From 2-02-FULL-55-14 sp964534125 (GTDB taxonomy: Bacteria; Bacteroidota; Ignavibacteria; UBA10030): a stretch of DNA of 64,000 nt. This document shows, piece by piece, positions 49,730 through 58,264 of the stretch (position 1 is the first letter of the stretch; each line of letters opens with the position of its first letter). Where the stretch lies: the NCBI GenBank assembly GCA_964534125.1, contig CAZHOJ010000007.1, positions 1 through 64,000 on the forward strand, given 5' to 3'. The translations under genes were made by a program, and so were the position numbers. The notes beneath the pieces are model-generated. The model was not told where the DNA came from. It did no database searches and saw only the letters and a list, made by a program, of their open reading frames with translations.

Positions 49730-51286
49730 ATGGCCACCATTCGCCTCGACGGAGAGTCCCTCTCTCTCGACCTCCTCCGGGACATAGCTGTAACTGCGCG
49801 TCCCGTTGCCCTCTCACCACAAGCCATCCGGCGTATGCGTGCCTCCCGGTCCCTGGTAGATTCATGGGTGAGCCGGGGGGAGACCATCTACGGGGTCACC
49901 ACCGGATTCGGCGAGTTTGCCAGTACGCGGATCGAAACGAAGGACATCGAACGGCTACAGGAGAATCTCATCCGCAGCCATGCTGTCGGGTATGGGCCTC
50001 CGATACCCCCGGAGGTTGTGCGAGCCATGATGGCACTGCGCATCAACGCCCTTGCGCGGGGGCATTCGGGCATCCGTGTCGAGACGGTCCAAACGCTCGT
50101 TTCGATGCTCAACGCGAATGTCGTTCCTGTCATCCCGTCACAGGGATCGGTCGGCGCCAGCGGAGATCTTGTGCAGCTTTCTCATCTTGTCCTTGCGATG
50201 ACGGGGACGGGGTCGGTGTGGGCGAATGGGAGTGGCAGGCAGGTGGAGGCTCGCTCCGCGTTGCGGAAGGCCGGGATCAGGCCGGTGAAACTGACGGCGA
50301 AGGAAGGGCTGGCCCTCATCAACGGGACGCAGATGATGACGGCCTACACGGCGCTCGCTGCGGAACGCGCTCTGCGGCTTGCACAGCATGCGGACATCAT
50401 TGCTTCGGTCAGCGTCGAGGCTCTGCGCGGCAGCGATACCGCTTTCGACGCCCGCATCCACGCGCTCCGACCGTACCGCGGACAGCAGACGGTCGCGCGG
50501 AACCTTCGGAAGATGATGAGGAAAAGCAGACTGAGGGAATCCCACCGGTACGGCGACACGCGGGTCCAGGACGCCTACTCGCTCCGATGCATCCCGCAGG
50601 TCCACGGGGCCTCACGCGATGCGCTGACCTATGTGCTCGGCGTGCTCGACATCGAAATGAACTCGGTGAACGACAATCCTCTGCTCTTTCCGGAAGATGG
50701 GGTGCACCTGGAGGGAGGGAACTTCCACGGACAGCCCATCGCGCTCGCTGCCGACTTTCTTGCCATAGCCGTCTCGGAACTTGCGAACATCTCCGAGCGG
50801 AGGACAGAGCGGCTCGTGAATGGATCTCTCAGCGGGCTTCCGAAATTCCTGACCCGGAAGGGGGGACTCCACTCGGGCATGATGATCGCACAGTACACCG
50901 CCGCGTCGCTTGTGTCCGAGAACAAGGTCCTTGCCCATCCGGCAAGCGTTGATTCGATCCCGACCTCTGCGAACCAGGAAGACCATAACAGTATGGGGTC
51001 CATCGCGGCGCAGAAGGTCTGGCGCGTCGTTGAGAATGCCGAAGCTGTGCTGGCAATAGAATATATGTGCGCCTGTCAGGCGCTGGATTTCGCCCGTGTC
51101 ACGGGCACGAAGAGACGACTCGCCGCCGGTGCTGGCACCGAGGCGGCCTACCGGGTGCTCCGGTCGGCGGTCCGGGGGCTCGGGGACGACCGCGTGCTTC
51201 ATGCCGACGTTCAGAAGGCTGTCACCGTGATCCGCTCAGGCAAGGTTCAGCGTGCGGTCGAAAAGGTCGTTGGAAAGGTCCAATAA
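49730..51286 (+). CDS. hutH: Histidine ammonia-lyase
   Basis: HutH deaminates histidine to urocanate, starting the pathway completed by the minus-strand hut genes. From the ATG at 49730 it is 518 residues. IPSQGSVGASGDLVQLSHLV contains Ala143-Ser144-Gly145, which cyclise to the MIO electrophile. ETIYGVTTGFGEFA, NGTQMMTAYTALAAERAL, VQDAYSLRCIPQVHGA and TSANQEDHNSMG are also conserved. It stands alone on the plus strand, diverging from the kinase gene, so its expression is separate from hutU-hutI-ftcD-fchA. Confidence 0.95.
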   Translation: MATIRLDGESLSLDLLRDIAVTARPVALSPQAIRRMRASRSLVDSWVSRGETIYGVTTGFGEFASTRIETKDIERLQENLIRSHAVGYGPPIPPEVVRAMMALRINALARGHSGIRVETVQTLVSMLNANVVPVIPSQGSVGASGDLVQLSHLVLAMTGTGSVWANGSGRQVEARSALRKAGIRPVKLTAKEGLALINGTQMMTAYTALAAERALRLAQHADIIASVSVEALRGSDTAFDARIHALRPYRGQQTVARNLRKMMRKSRLRESHRYGDTRVQDAYSLRCIPQVHGASRDALTYVLGVLDIEMNSVNDNPLLFPEDGVHLEGGNFHGQPIALAADFLAIAVSELANISERRTERLVNGSLSGLPKFLTRKGGLHSGMMIAQYTAASLVSENKVLAHPASVDSIPTSANQEDHNSMGSIAAQKVWRVVENAEAVLAIEYMCACQALDFARVTGTKRRLAAGAGTEAAYRVLRSAVRGLGDDRVLHADVQKAVTVIRSGKVQRAVEKVVGKVQ

Positions 51287-51331
51287 GGGGAGACACGAAC
51301 GCACCACGATCACACATCGAAGGATGGAGAC

Positions 51332-51967
51332 ATGGATATCAGCAATATCACCTGGATAGGTCATGCCTCGTTCAGGATCGATGATGCCGCTGGCCGTATC
51401 TACATCGATCCCTGGAAGCTGCCCGATGGCCTTCCCCCCGCCGACCTCATTCTCATCACCCATTCCCATTTCGATCACCTCTCCGAACTCGATGTACGGG
51501 AGGTCGCAGGCTCTTCCACGGTGATCGTGGGTCCGCAAAGTGTGGCGGACGGGCTCATGCTCCCTGTGACCGTGGTGGCGCCCGGACAGAAAACGACGGT
51601 CCTGAAGTGGGATATCGAGGCAGTGCCCGCCTACAACATCGGGAAAGAATTTCACAAGCAGTCGGAAGGGTGGGTCGGGTATGTTGTCACGCTCTCCGAC
51701 GGCACACGCCTGTATCATGCGGGAGACACGGATGATACCGACGAGCTGCGCTCCGTCCGGGCCGACATCGCCCTCCTGCCGTGTGGCGGCACCTACACGA
51801 TGAGCGCTGATGAGGTCGTCACAGTGGCGAACGATTTCAAACCGGGACTGCTCATCCCGATGCACTGGGGAGATATCGTGGGAACGAAGAAGGATGCCGA
51901 ACGGGTGCGTGCCGGCTATGCCTCGACCGTCATCCTTGAGCCGTTGCGGCCTCCAGGGACCCCTTAG
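51332..51967 (+). CDS. MBL-fold metal-dependent hydrolase (UPF0173-like)
   Basis: A 211-residue metallo-beta-lactamase-fold protein. The metal motif is ILITHSHFDHLSELD; further ligands are in LYHAGDTDDTDEL and IPMHWGDIVG. The compact size and lack of a C-terminal extension fit the UPF0173/UlaG-like group, whose substrates are mostly unknown. A GGATGGAGAC ribosome site precedes the ATG. Its last 38 bp overlap the convergent hflX gene. Confidence 0.85.
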   Translation: MDISNITWIGHASFRIDDAAGRIYIDPWKLPDGLPPADLILITHSHFDHLSELDVREVAGSSTVIVGPQSVADGLMLPVTVVAPGQKTTVLKWDIEAVPAYNIGKEFHKQSEGWVGYVVTLSDGTRLYHAGDTDDTDELRSVRADIALLPCGGTYTMSADEVVTVANDFKPGLLIPMHWGDIVGTKKDAERVRAGYASTVILEPLRPPGTP

Positions 51968-53228
51968 CCTGTTCGACGAGCTGCTGCAGACGGTACTCGT
52001 TCGAGACGGGAATACGCAGCGTCAGGACTACCGAGGTATCGTCGTACCGCTGATCGAGCACCTCGCCGAGGTCGAAGCATCGTGAGATCACGCTCTGCTC
52101 CACGTGCGGGATCCGGATGCGCACATCCTTGAACCCCTTCCGCACCATCATCAGCAATGCTTCCTTGAGGCCGAGGATGTTGATCCCTCGCATTGCGGAG
52201 AGGAACACGCTTCCCGGGTACTCGATCGTAAGGGATGGGAGGATGGAACGGTCTCCCAGCGCGTCGATCTTATTGAATGCCATGAGCGTCAGCGTGGACG
52301 ATGCTCCGAGCTCCTCGAGCGTCTCGTTGACCACGCGGATATGGTCACGGAATTCGGGATGGGAAACGTCGCACATGTGGACGAGGATGTCCGCTTCTGT
52401 TACCTCTTCCAGCGTGCTCTTGAAGGACGCGACGAGATGGTGAGGGAGTTTGCGGATGAAGCCGACCGTGTCCGTGATGAGGAGTGACCGTCCGCTACCG
52501 AGGTCGACATACCGCGTCGTCGGATCGAGTGTGGCGAACAGTCTGTTCTCGATGAATACCTCGGAACCCGAGAGGACATTGAGGAGTGTCGACTTGCCCA
52601 CATTTGTGTAGCCTACCAGCGCTGCCCGGATGTACTTCCGCCGCCCCTTGCGTTGCGTATCGCGCTGACGTTCGATCCTGTCGAGCTTCTCCTTCAGATG
52701 TGTGATGCGTGCCTTGATCATGCGCCGGTCCGTCTCGATCTGCGTCTCGCCGGGTCCTTTCGTGCCAATCCCGCCGAACTGCTTCGACAGGTGTGTCCAC
52801 GCCCGCGTGAGGCGGGACATCACGTACTGCAGCTGCGCCAGCTCGACCTGCGTCTTTGCCTCGCTCGAGCGCGCCCGGGATGCGAAGATGTCGAGAATAA
52901 GCCCGCTGCGGTCGAGCACTTTGCATTCCCAGGCCCGTTCAAGGTTCCGTGCCTGGACGGGACTCAGGTCGTCATCGAACAGCACGAGCGGTATCTTGTC
53001 GCGCTTGAGCACGACGCCGATCTCTTCCACCTTTCCCTTCCCGATGAACGTCGCGGGGTCCGGCCTGTCCCGGTCCTGCCGGTAGCGGGCTATGACATCT
53101 GCTCCGGCCGTATCGGCCAGGAGCGCCAGCTCATCCAGGCTGTCGTCGGGTCCTGAGCGTGTCCCGGACTTGATCGAGACGCCGACCAGGATGCATCGCT
53201 CGCGGTCAGAATCAACGAGCTCGATCAT
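51930..53228 (-). CDS. hflX: Ribosome-associated GTPase HflX
   Basis: HflX splits stalled or heat-damaged ribosomes. The 432-residue protein has the HflX N-terminal domain (RDRPDPATFIGKGKVEEIG, LVLFDDDLSPVQARNLERAW), a Gly-rich linker (GTKGPGETQIETDRRMIKAR), then the G domain with P-loop GYTNVGKSTLLNVLSG, DTVGFIRKLPHHLVASFKST and FNKIDALGD. All GTPase motifs are present. It overlaps the BatA-type gene by 4 bp (ATGA) and is co-transcribed with it. Confidence 0.95.
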   Translation of the reverse strand: MIELVDSDRERCILVGVSIKSGTRSGPDDSLDELALLADTAGADVIARYRQDRDRPDPATFIGKGKVEEIGVVLKRDKIPLVLFDDDLSPVQARNLERAWECKVLDRSGLILDIFASRARSSEAKTQVELAQLQYVMSRLTRAWTHLSKQFGGIGTKGPGETQIETDRRMIKARITHLKEKLDRIERQRDTQRKGRRKYIRAALVGYTNVGKSTLLNVLSGSEVFIENRLFATLDPTTRYVDLGSGRSLLITDTVGFIRKLPHHLVASFKSTLEEVTEADILVHMCDVSHPEFRDHIRVVNETLEELGASSTLTLMAFNKIDALGDRSILPSLTIEYPGSVFLSAMRGINILGLKEALLMMVRKGFKDVRIRIPHVEQSVISRCFDLGEVLDQRYDDTSVVLTLRIPVSNEYRLQQLVEQAKGSLEAATAQG

Positions 53229-55360
53229 ACGTTCACTCCTTCCTGAGGGGTGGGGCGGAGGGTCGCAGCGACGATGCTCTCAGCGATTGCAGTCAACAGT
53301 GCCAGGACCAGGAGCATCGGCCAGAGTTCCGTTCCGATGCGCGACGCAACCACGGTGGCCCCCAGTTCATCCGTCAGGGAGATGATCCGGGTGTGTTCAT
53401 CTGCGATTCCCAGACCATCGGCAAATTGGAGAAGGCCGTCCGCATCGATTTCCTTTGGATCGGACTCTTCCGGGGGGATGTTGACGGCGAATCGATCGAT
53501 CTCCTGTCCTGATGCAAAAAGCCCATAGATACCGGGCATGATCGCGTCACGCGTACGGAAAACGGGACCAGTGGGAAGGAGAACAGGTTGCACGGGGATC
53601 TCTGAACCATCTGGCGGTCGCAGCCGGAGGTCTGGTCCGATGCTTGCCGGGAGCGCAAGTGTGATGTCATCGCCCGGCTGGAATGACGGTCTGAACGCGC
53701 GGGTGCCCGATACATATGCCACGGACCGATGAAGGAGCGGCACGAACAATCCCGACACGGGAAACGTTGACCACTCAGTCGTGAATGAAACGCTGAACAT
53801 CAGGATGTGACCCGCCCCTGACTGTTGTTCGGTCAGGAATGCGGCCCCGTTGCTGAGGGAGAGGATATTCGTCGCGCCGGACCTTCTCTGCCATGGAGCG
53901 ATGGAGAATACCTGGGGTGATTCAAGCGAGGTCGCGGGCTGCTGAAGGTCTGTCGAACGCTCACCGAACATTCCTTCGAACAACGGATGGTCGAGGTCGA
54001 CCCTGCCGAAGGTCAGGAAGCTCTTCGCCGCGACAGTTGTCCTCACGGCGGGACGGCCAATGCCGATCTCCCCCGAAACAGTCCTGCCAGCCTGGGGGAC
54101 GGATCCTGTGCCTGGAGGCAGAAGAATGACGCCCGTGCCCTGCTCTACCTGCTCCCTGATGGTCCGGAGCAGATCCTCGCGATAGCTGATATCCGGAAGG
54201 ATGTAGACATCGTGATCCTTGAGCTGAGCTGCCGTGAGCCGGTCGGGGGACACTTGCGTCACACGAAGGCCGGTGCTCCCGGATGAGCGGGAGGCTGACA
54301 GGGCGAGGGCAGTATAGAATGTCTCCTGCTCGCTACCGATGACCAGGACGCGGCGTTCTTTGGGGATATGGAGGGCGAACCACCATGTGTTGTCAAAATC
54401 CAGATTGTCCCCGTCGAGCATGATCGAACCGGTCTGGAATCCGGCGCGTTCCGGTGCTCCCTGCAGCCGGACATCTGCGACCTGGCCGCCCTCGATGGAC
54501 TGCACACGCTGGTCGAGGCGCCGTGTCCCGAGGAAGAGGCTGATGTTCGAAGATCGCGCGGCATCGGCACTGTGGTTCCCAACCCGGATATCGAAGGCAG
54601 CTGGCACTCCGACTTCCACGATGCTCGAGACCAGGTCTGCCGACCTGAGCGACACATTCTCGTCCCTCGGTTCGCCGGTCCGGATGAAGGTCACTGTACT
54701 GTTCTCCGCGAACGCTGCTGCCTGTGCCGGGGGCGATGATACAAGCCCGCGCTGGAAGTCGGAGATCACGAATATCTCGCGATGAGGGGAAGCGCGGTCC
54801 TCCATCAGTTCTGCGGCACCCCGAAGGGCATCTTCGAGGGACACGTGGACAGGGGAGAGCTGAACTGACGAGATCCTGTCGCTGGCCTGGTCGGGAGTTG
54901 TCCAGAGAGCGTTGCCGGCCCCCGGCCTGAAGCGCATCGACGAGAACGTCGCGACATTCACGTTGTCAGCGTCCGTCAGGCCATCGAGGATGATCCGTGC
55001 TGCCTCCTGGGCCTGGCGGAGGAGGGTCCCATTCTCGTTCCGGGCCGACATGCTGAATGAATCGTCGATGAGCAGGCAGACGTCAGACGCAGGCAGGCCG
55101 CCGAGAAGGGGAGCGACCATGCCTGTCAGGGCAGGTCGGGCAAACGCCAGCACGATGAGCAGGACAAGAAGCGTTCTGAGGAGAAGGAGTATCAGCTGCC
55201 TGATGCGTACTGCCCGGATCCGCGACCGCTGCAGTTCTTTCAGGAAGGAGAGCGTGCTGAATGGCACCACTTTCAGCTTCCGGAGGGAGAGCAGATGCAG
55301 AAGCACCGGGATGGCTGCTGCTGCAAGAGCGACTAGAAAGATGGGCTGCAGGAACGACAT
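53225..55360 (-). CDS. BatA-type membrane protein with vWA domain
   Basis: A 711-residue inner-membrane protein. The BatA N-terminus SFLQPIFLVALAAAAIPVLL and RIRQLILLLLRTLLVLLIVL give two helices. A von Willebrand A domain follows with the metal-site motif LLIDDSFSMSARNE (DxSxS). The remainder is beta-rich and exported, ending in one more helix (ELWPMLLVLALLTAIAESIV). Bat proteins are linked to stress tolerance in Bacteroides and Leptospira. I start at the ATG at 55360; the ATG at 55438 would add 26 residues before the family's usual first residue. It is divergent from the patatin gene. Confidence 0.85.
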   Translation of the reverse strand: MSFLQPIFLVALAAAAIPVLLHLLSLRKLKVVPFSTLSFLKELQRSRIRAVRIRQLILLLLRTLLVLLIVLAFARPALTGMVAPLLGGLPASDVCLLIDDSFSMSARNENGTLLRQAQEAARIILDGLTDADNVNVATFSSMRFRPGAGNALWTTPDQASDRISSVQLSPVHVSLEDALRGAAELMEDRASPHREIFVISDFQRGLVSSPPAQAAAFAENSTVTFIRTGEPRDENVSLRSADLVSSIVEVGVPAAFDIRVGNHSADAARSSNISLFLGTRRLDQRVQSIEGGQVADVRLQGAPERAGFQTGSIMLDGDNLDFDNTWWFALHIPKERRVLVIGSEQETFYTALALSASRSSGSTGLRVTQVSPDRLTAAQLKDHDVYILPDISYREDLLRTIREQVEQGTGVILLPPGTGSVPQAGRTVSGEIGIGRPAVRTTVAAKSFLTFGRVDLDHPLFEGMFGERSTDLQQPATSLESPQVFSIAPWQRRSGATNILSLSNGAAFLTEQQSGAGHILMFSVSFTTEWSTFPVSGLFVPLLHRSVAYVSGTRAFRPSFQPGDDITLALPASIGPDLRLRPPDGSEIPVQPVLLPTGPVFRTRDAIMPGIYGLFASGQEIDRFAVNIPPEESDPKEIDADGLLQFADGLGIADEHTRIISLTDELGATVVASRIGTELWPMLLVLALLTAIAESIVAATLRPTPQEGVNV

Positions 55361-55405
55361 GCTGATCAGGGAATTCTCAGGATATGAAGGCCGCCGCGAC
55401 TCGTG

Positions 55406-55413
55406 CAAATGTA
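55406..55413 (-). promoter_or_regulatory. TACATTTG box upstream of the BatA-type gene
   Basis: Read on the minus strand, 55413-55406 is TACATTTG, an exact fit to the Bacteroidota -7 consensus TAnnTTTG, 45 bp before the start codon at 55360. No clear TTTG -33 box is present. Confidence 0.4.
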
Positions 55414-55451
55414 AGAAACGATTGGCAGAACTTCGCATCGGCGATCATCCG

Positions 55452-55480
55452 TTGAAACTGCTTGCACAATTAAATACTTT
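55452..55480 (+). promoter_or_regulatory. Candidate promoter of the patatin-Omp85 gene
   Basis: TTGAAA (55452-55457), 17 bp, TACTTT (55475-55480). The expected start of transcription, about 7 bp later, falls at 55487, on the second of two adjacent ATG codons (55484, 55487). The mRNA would then be leaderless or nearly so. Confidence 0.45.
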
Positions 55481-55483
55481 ACT

Positions 55484-58231
55484 ATGATGAACCGATTTCT
55501 CCCCGGCCTGGTCATTCTTTTCCTCCTTACTGTGCATTGCTCTTCGACGGCTCAGGACGGACATCCGTCCGGTGCAGTGACGGTCCTTCGCCCTCAGGCA
55601 GGGAAGCCTCTGCCCGGCGGTCCGGGATTCGTTCCGTTCAATGATGTGAAGCGGCCGGGAGTCGGGCTTGTCCTGAGTGGCGGCGGAGCGCGGGGACTCG
55701 CGTCCATCGGAGTGCTGAAGGCCTTCGAAGAACATGACATTCCCATCGACCTCATCGTCGGCACATCGATCGGCAGCATCGTCGGCGGCCTCTATGCCTC
55801 GGGGTATACGCCGGCTGAGCTCGAGAGGATCGCGACGTCGGCCGATTGGGATGAGGTCCTGAGCTACGATGACGACGCACGGCGCACGGATATGTTCCTC
55901 GACCAGAAGCTGGCCACGGACAAGAGCATCCTTGTGCTCCGGTTCGACGGATTCGAGCCGGTCATCCCCGCCTCGTATTCCACAGGGCAGCGGCTCATGA
56001 ACTTCCTGAACCTGCTCGTCCTTCAGGCCATCTATCGTCCGGACCCGAGCTTCGATGCGCTGCGCGTGCCGTTCCGGGCAGTGACGACCGATCTCATTTC
56101 AGGCAATCAGTATGTATTCCGTCGGGGCGACCTCTCCGAGGCGTTGCGTGCGGCGGTGGCGGTGCCGTTGCTCTTCAGTACAGTCCAGAAGGATTCCATG
56201 CAGCTACTGGATGGCGGCCTGATCTCCAACATGCCGGTTGAAGTTGCAGAGCGGGAAGGGATGGAGTACATCATCGTGGTCGACGTGACCAGTCCCCTCC
56301 GTCCGGCGTCGCAGGTGGTCGCACCGTGGGAGATCGGCGAGCAGATCATGGGGATCATGATGCAGGGGCCGAACAGGGAAGCACGAGAGAAGGCTGATGT
56401 GCTCATCACGCCTTCCCTCGGGGACCACCTGTCGTCCGACTTCACCGACATCGAGGGGCTCATCGCCAGCGGATACGAAGCGGCTTCTTCGGTCATCGAT
56501 GAGATAAGACACCAGCTCCGACGGTCGGTGAACGAAACGAACGGACGGGCGATCGGGCCCATTCACATCGACAGGGCCACGGCCGATGTCGATCCGGAGG
56601 ATGAACCGTTGCTCGAACCGCTCCGGAACGGGAGCATCGTGCAGCTGGACGCGCTTCAGCGTTTGGTGAACGCTCTCCATCAGACCGGCCGGTACCGCGA
56701 TCTTGGTGTGGAGATCCACGATACGGACTCCACGGTCACGCTCACCCTCGTCGCCTCCCGATATCCCGTTCTTCGGTCCGTCAGCTTCAGCGGAGTGGAA
56801 AGCCTTCCGCCGGATTCTTTGACATCCTTCTTCGCGGGGCAGGTTGGCGCACCGCTGAATGCCCGGGCGTCCCATGCGGCGATCGAACGCATCCTGGGGC
56901 TGTATCGCTCGGACGGCTTTTCCCTGGCGCACATAGAGCGTGCGGAGTTCACTGAAGGTACGGGCGAGGCGCACCTCCGGATCGATGAAGGGCGGATCGC
57001 CCGCATGACCATCAGAGGCACTGAGAAGACACGAGACTATGTCGTGTGGCGGGAACTGCCATTCCGGGCGGGTGATGTCTTCCGGGTGTCGAAGATCGCA
57101 CAGGGGCTCTCGAATCTCTACAGCACCAGCCTGTTCGAGCAGGCATCCGTGACCGTGGAGCACGAAGGTCCGGGTGACGAGCAACATATCGTCGTGTTCA
57201 ATCTCAAGGAGCGGGCGACCGGCCTGATCCGCCTTGGGCTCCAGGTGGACAACGAACGGACATTCCAGCCGTGGCTCAATATGCGGGATGAGAACTTCAT
57301 GGGGGCGGGAGCGGAGGTCGGCGCCAGTTTTGCCGGCGGGACGCGGAATCAGTCTGTGATCGGTGAGCTGAAGGCCCCCCGCATCTTCGATTCCTATCTC
57401 ACCTCCCGGCTGAGGGTGTACTACGATTCCCGCGACGTCAATATGTTTGCGAGCGTACCCGGACTTCCCAAGGACCGTTTCGAGCGCATCCGTGTGGGAG
57501 AGATCCGGGAGATCAGGCGCGGAGGCTCCCTCAGTTTCGGGACACAGCTGGAGCGGCTCGGCGACGTGACGGTCGAAGGCAGGCTCGAGGCGGTCAAGGT
57601 CTACAATATTGTCAACCAGCCCATCACCAACGAGGATTACAACATTTCGTCCATTCGTTTCGGGACTCGCGTTGACACGCAGGACAAGGTGCCGTTCCCT
57701 TCACGGGGTGTGAACCTGAATTTCTCGTACGAGACGGCGCTGGTCAGAACGGCGACCTCTATCGGCTTCACCAAGTTCCTGTTCTCGTACGAATCGTTCC
57801 GGTCGTACGGCGGTGCGCACACGCTCAGTCCCCGCATCATGCTTGGCCTTGGCGACGACGCTGTTCCCACGAGCGAGCAGTTCTCGCTCGGGGGTCAGCA
57901 CAGCTTCTTTGGCTTCCGGGAGGATAATGCGCGCGGCAGGCAGATCATCGTGGGCGGGCTCGAATATCGCTACCGACTTCCCATCCGCGTCGCATTCGAT
58001 GCATATGTCTCGCTCCGCTATGATATCGGGGCGGTCTGGCTGCGTCCGGACGAGATCCGGCTTGTGGACATGCAGCACGGTATCGGCATCGGGCTCGGTT
58101 TTGACACGCCGATCGGCCCGGCGCAATTCAGCATCGGACGGAGCTTCATCACTCGCGGGGACCTGCTCGACCAGCCGCTCGCGCTCGGGCCCGTTCTCGG
58201 ATACTTCAGCATCGGCTATGCACTGCACTGA
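55484..58231 (+). CDS. Patatin-like phospholipase fused to POTRA and Omp85 barrel
   Basis: A 915-residue exported protein resembling PlpD, a type Vd autotransporter. After the signal peptide, the patatin domain (about 58-250) has the oxyanion loop LVLSGGGARGLASIGVL, nucleophile Ser-95 in IVGTSIGSIVGG and catalytic Asp-243 in LLDGGLISNMPVEVA. Three POTRA-like modules seem to follow (about 400-580), then a 16-strand-type barrel with EQFSLGGQHSFFGFREDNAR to the end. The barrel should translocate or hold the lipase at the surface. The lipid substrate is unknown. It is the first of a two-gene plus-strand unit with the phosphatase gene. Confidence 0.88.
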   Translation: MMNRFLPGLVILFLLTVHCSSTAQDGHPSGAVTVLRPQAGKPLPGGPGFVPFNDVKRPGVGLVLSGGGARGLASIGVLKAFEEHDIPIDLIVGTSIGSIVGGLYASGYTPAELERIATSADWDEVLSYDDDARRTDMFLDQKLATDKSILVLRFDGFEPVIPASYSTGQRLMNFLNLLVLQAIYRPDPSFDALRVPFRAVTTDLISGNQYVFRRGDLSEALRAAVAVPLLFSTVQKDSMQLLDGGLISNMPVEVAEREGMEYIIVVDVTSPLRPASQVVAPWEIGEQIMGIMMQGPNREAREKADVLITPSLGDHLSSDFTDIEGLIASGYEAASSVIDEIRHQLRRSVNETNGRAIGPIHIDRATADVDPEDEPLLEPLRNGSIVQLDALQRLVNALHQTGRYRDLGVEIHDTDSTVTLTLVASRYPVLRSVSFSGVESLPPDSLTSFFAGQVGAPLNARASHAAIERILGLYRSDGFSLAHIERAEFTEGTGEAHLRIDEGRIARMTIRGTEKTRDYVVWRELPFRAGDVFRVSKIAQGLSNLYSTSLFEQASVTVEHEGPGDEQHIVVFNLKERATGLIRLGLQVDNERTFQPWLNMRDENFMGAGAEVGASFAGGTRNQSVIGELKAPRIFDSYLTSRLRVYYDSRDVNMFASVPGLPKDRFERIRVGEIREIRRGGSLSFGTQLERLGDVTVEGRLEAVKVYNIVNQPITNEDYNISSIRFGTRVDTQDKVPFPSRGVNLNFSYETALVRTATSIGFTKFLFSYESFRSYGGAHTLSPRIMLGLGDDAVPTSEQFSLGGQHSFFGFREDNARGRQIIVGGLEYRYRLPIRVAFDAYVSLRYDIGAVWLRPDEIRLVDMQHGIGIGLGFDTPIGPAQFSIGRSFITRGDLLDQPLALGPVLGYFSIGYALH

Positions 58232-58264
58232 AACGAATACAATCCCGCAGCGTAACAGGAGAAG

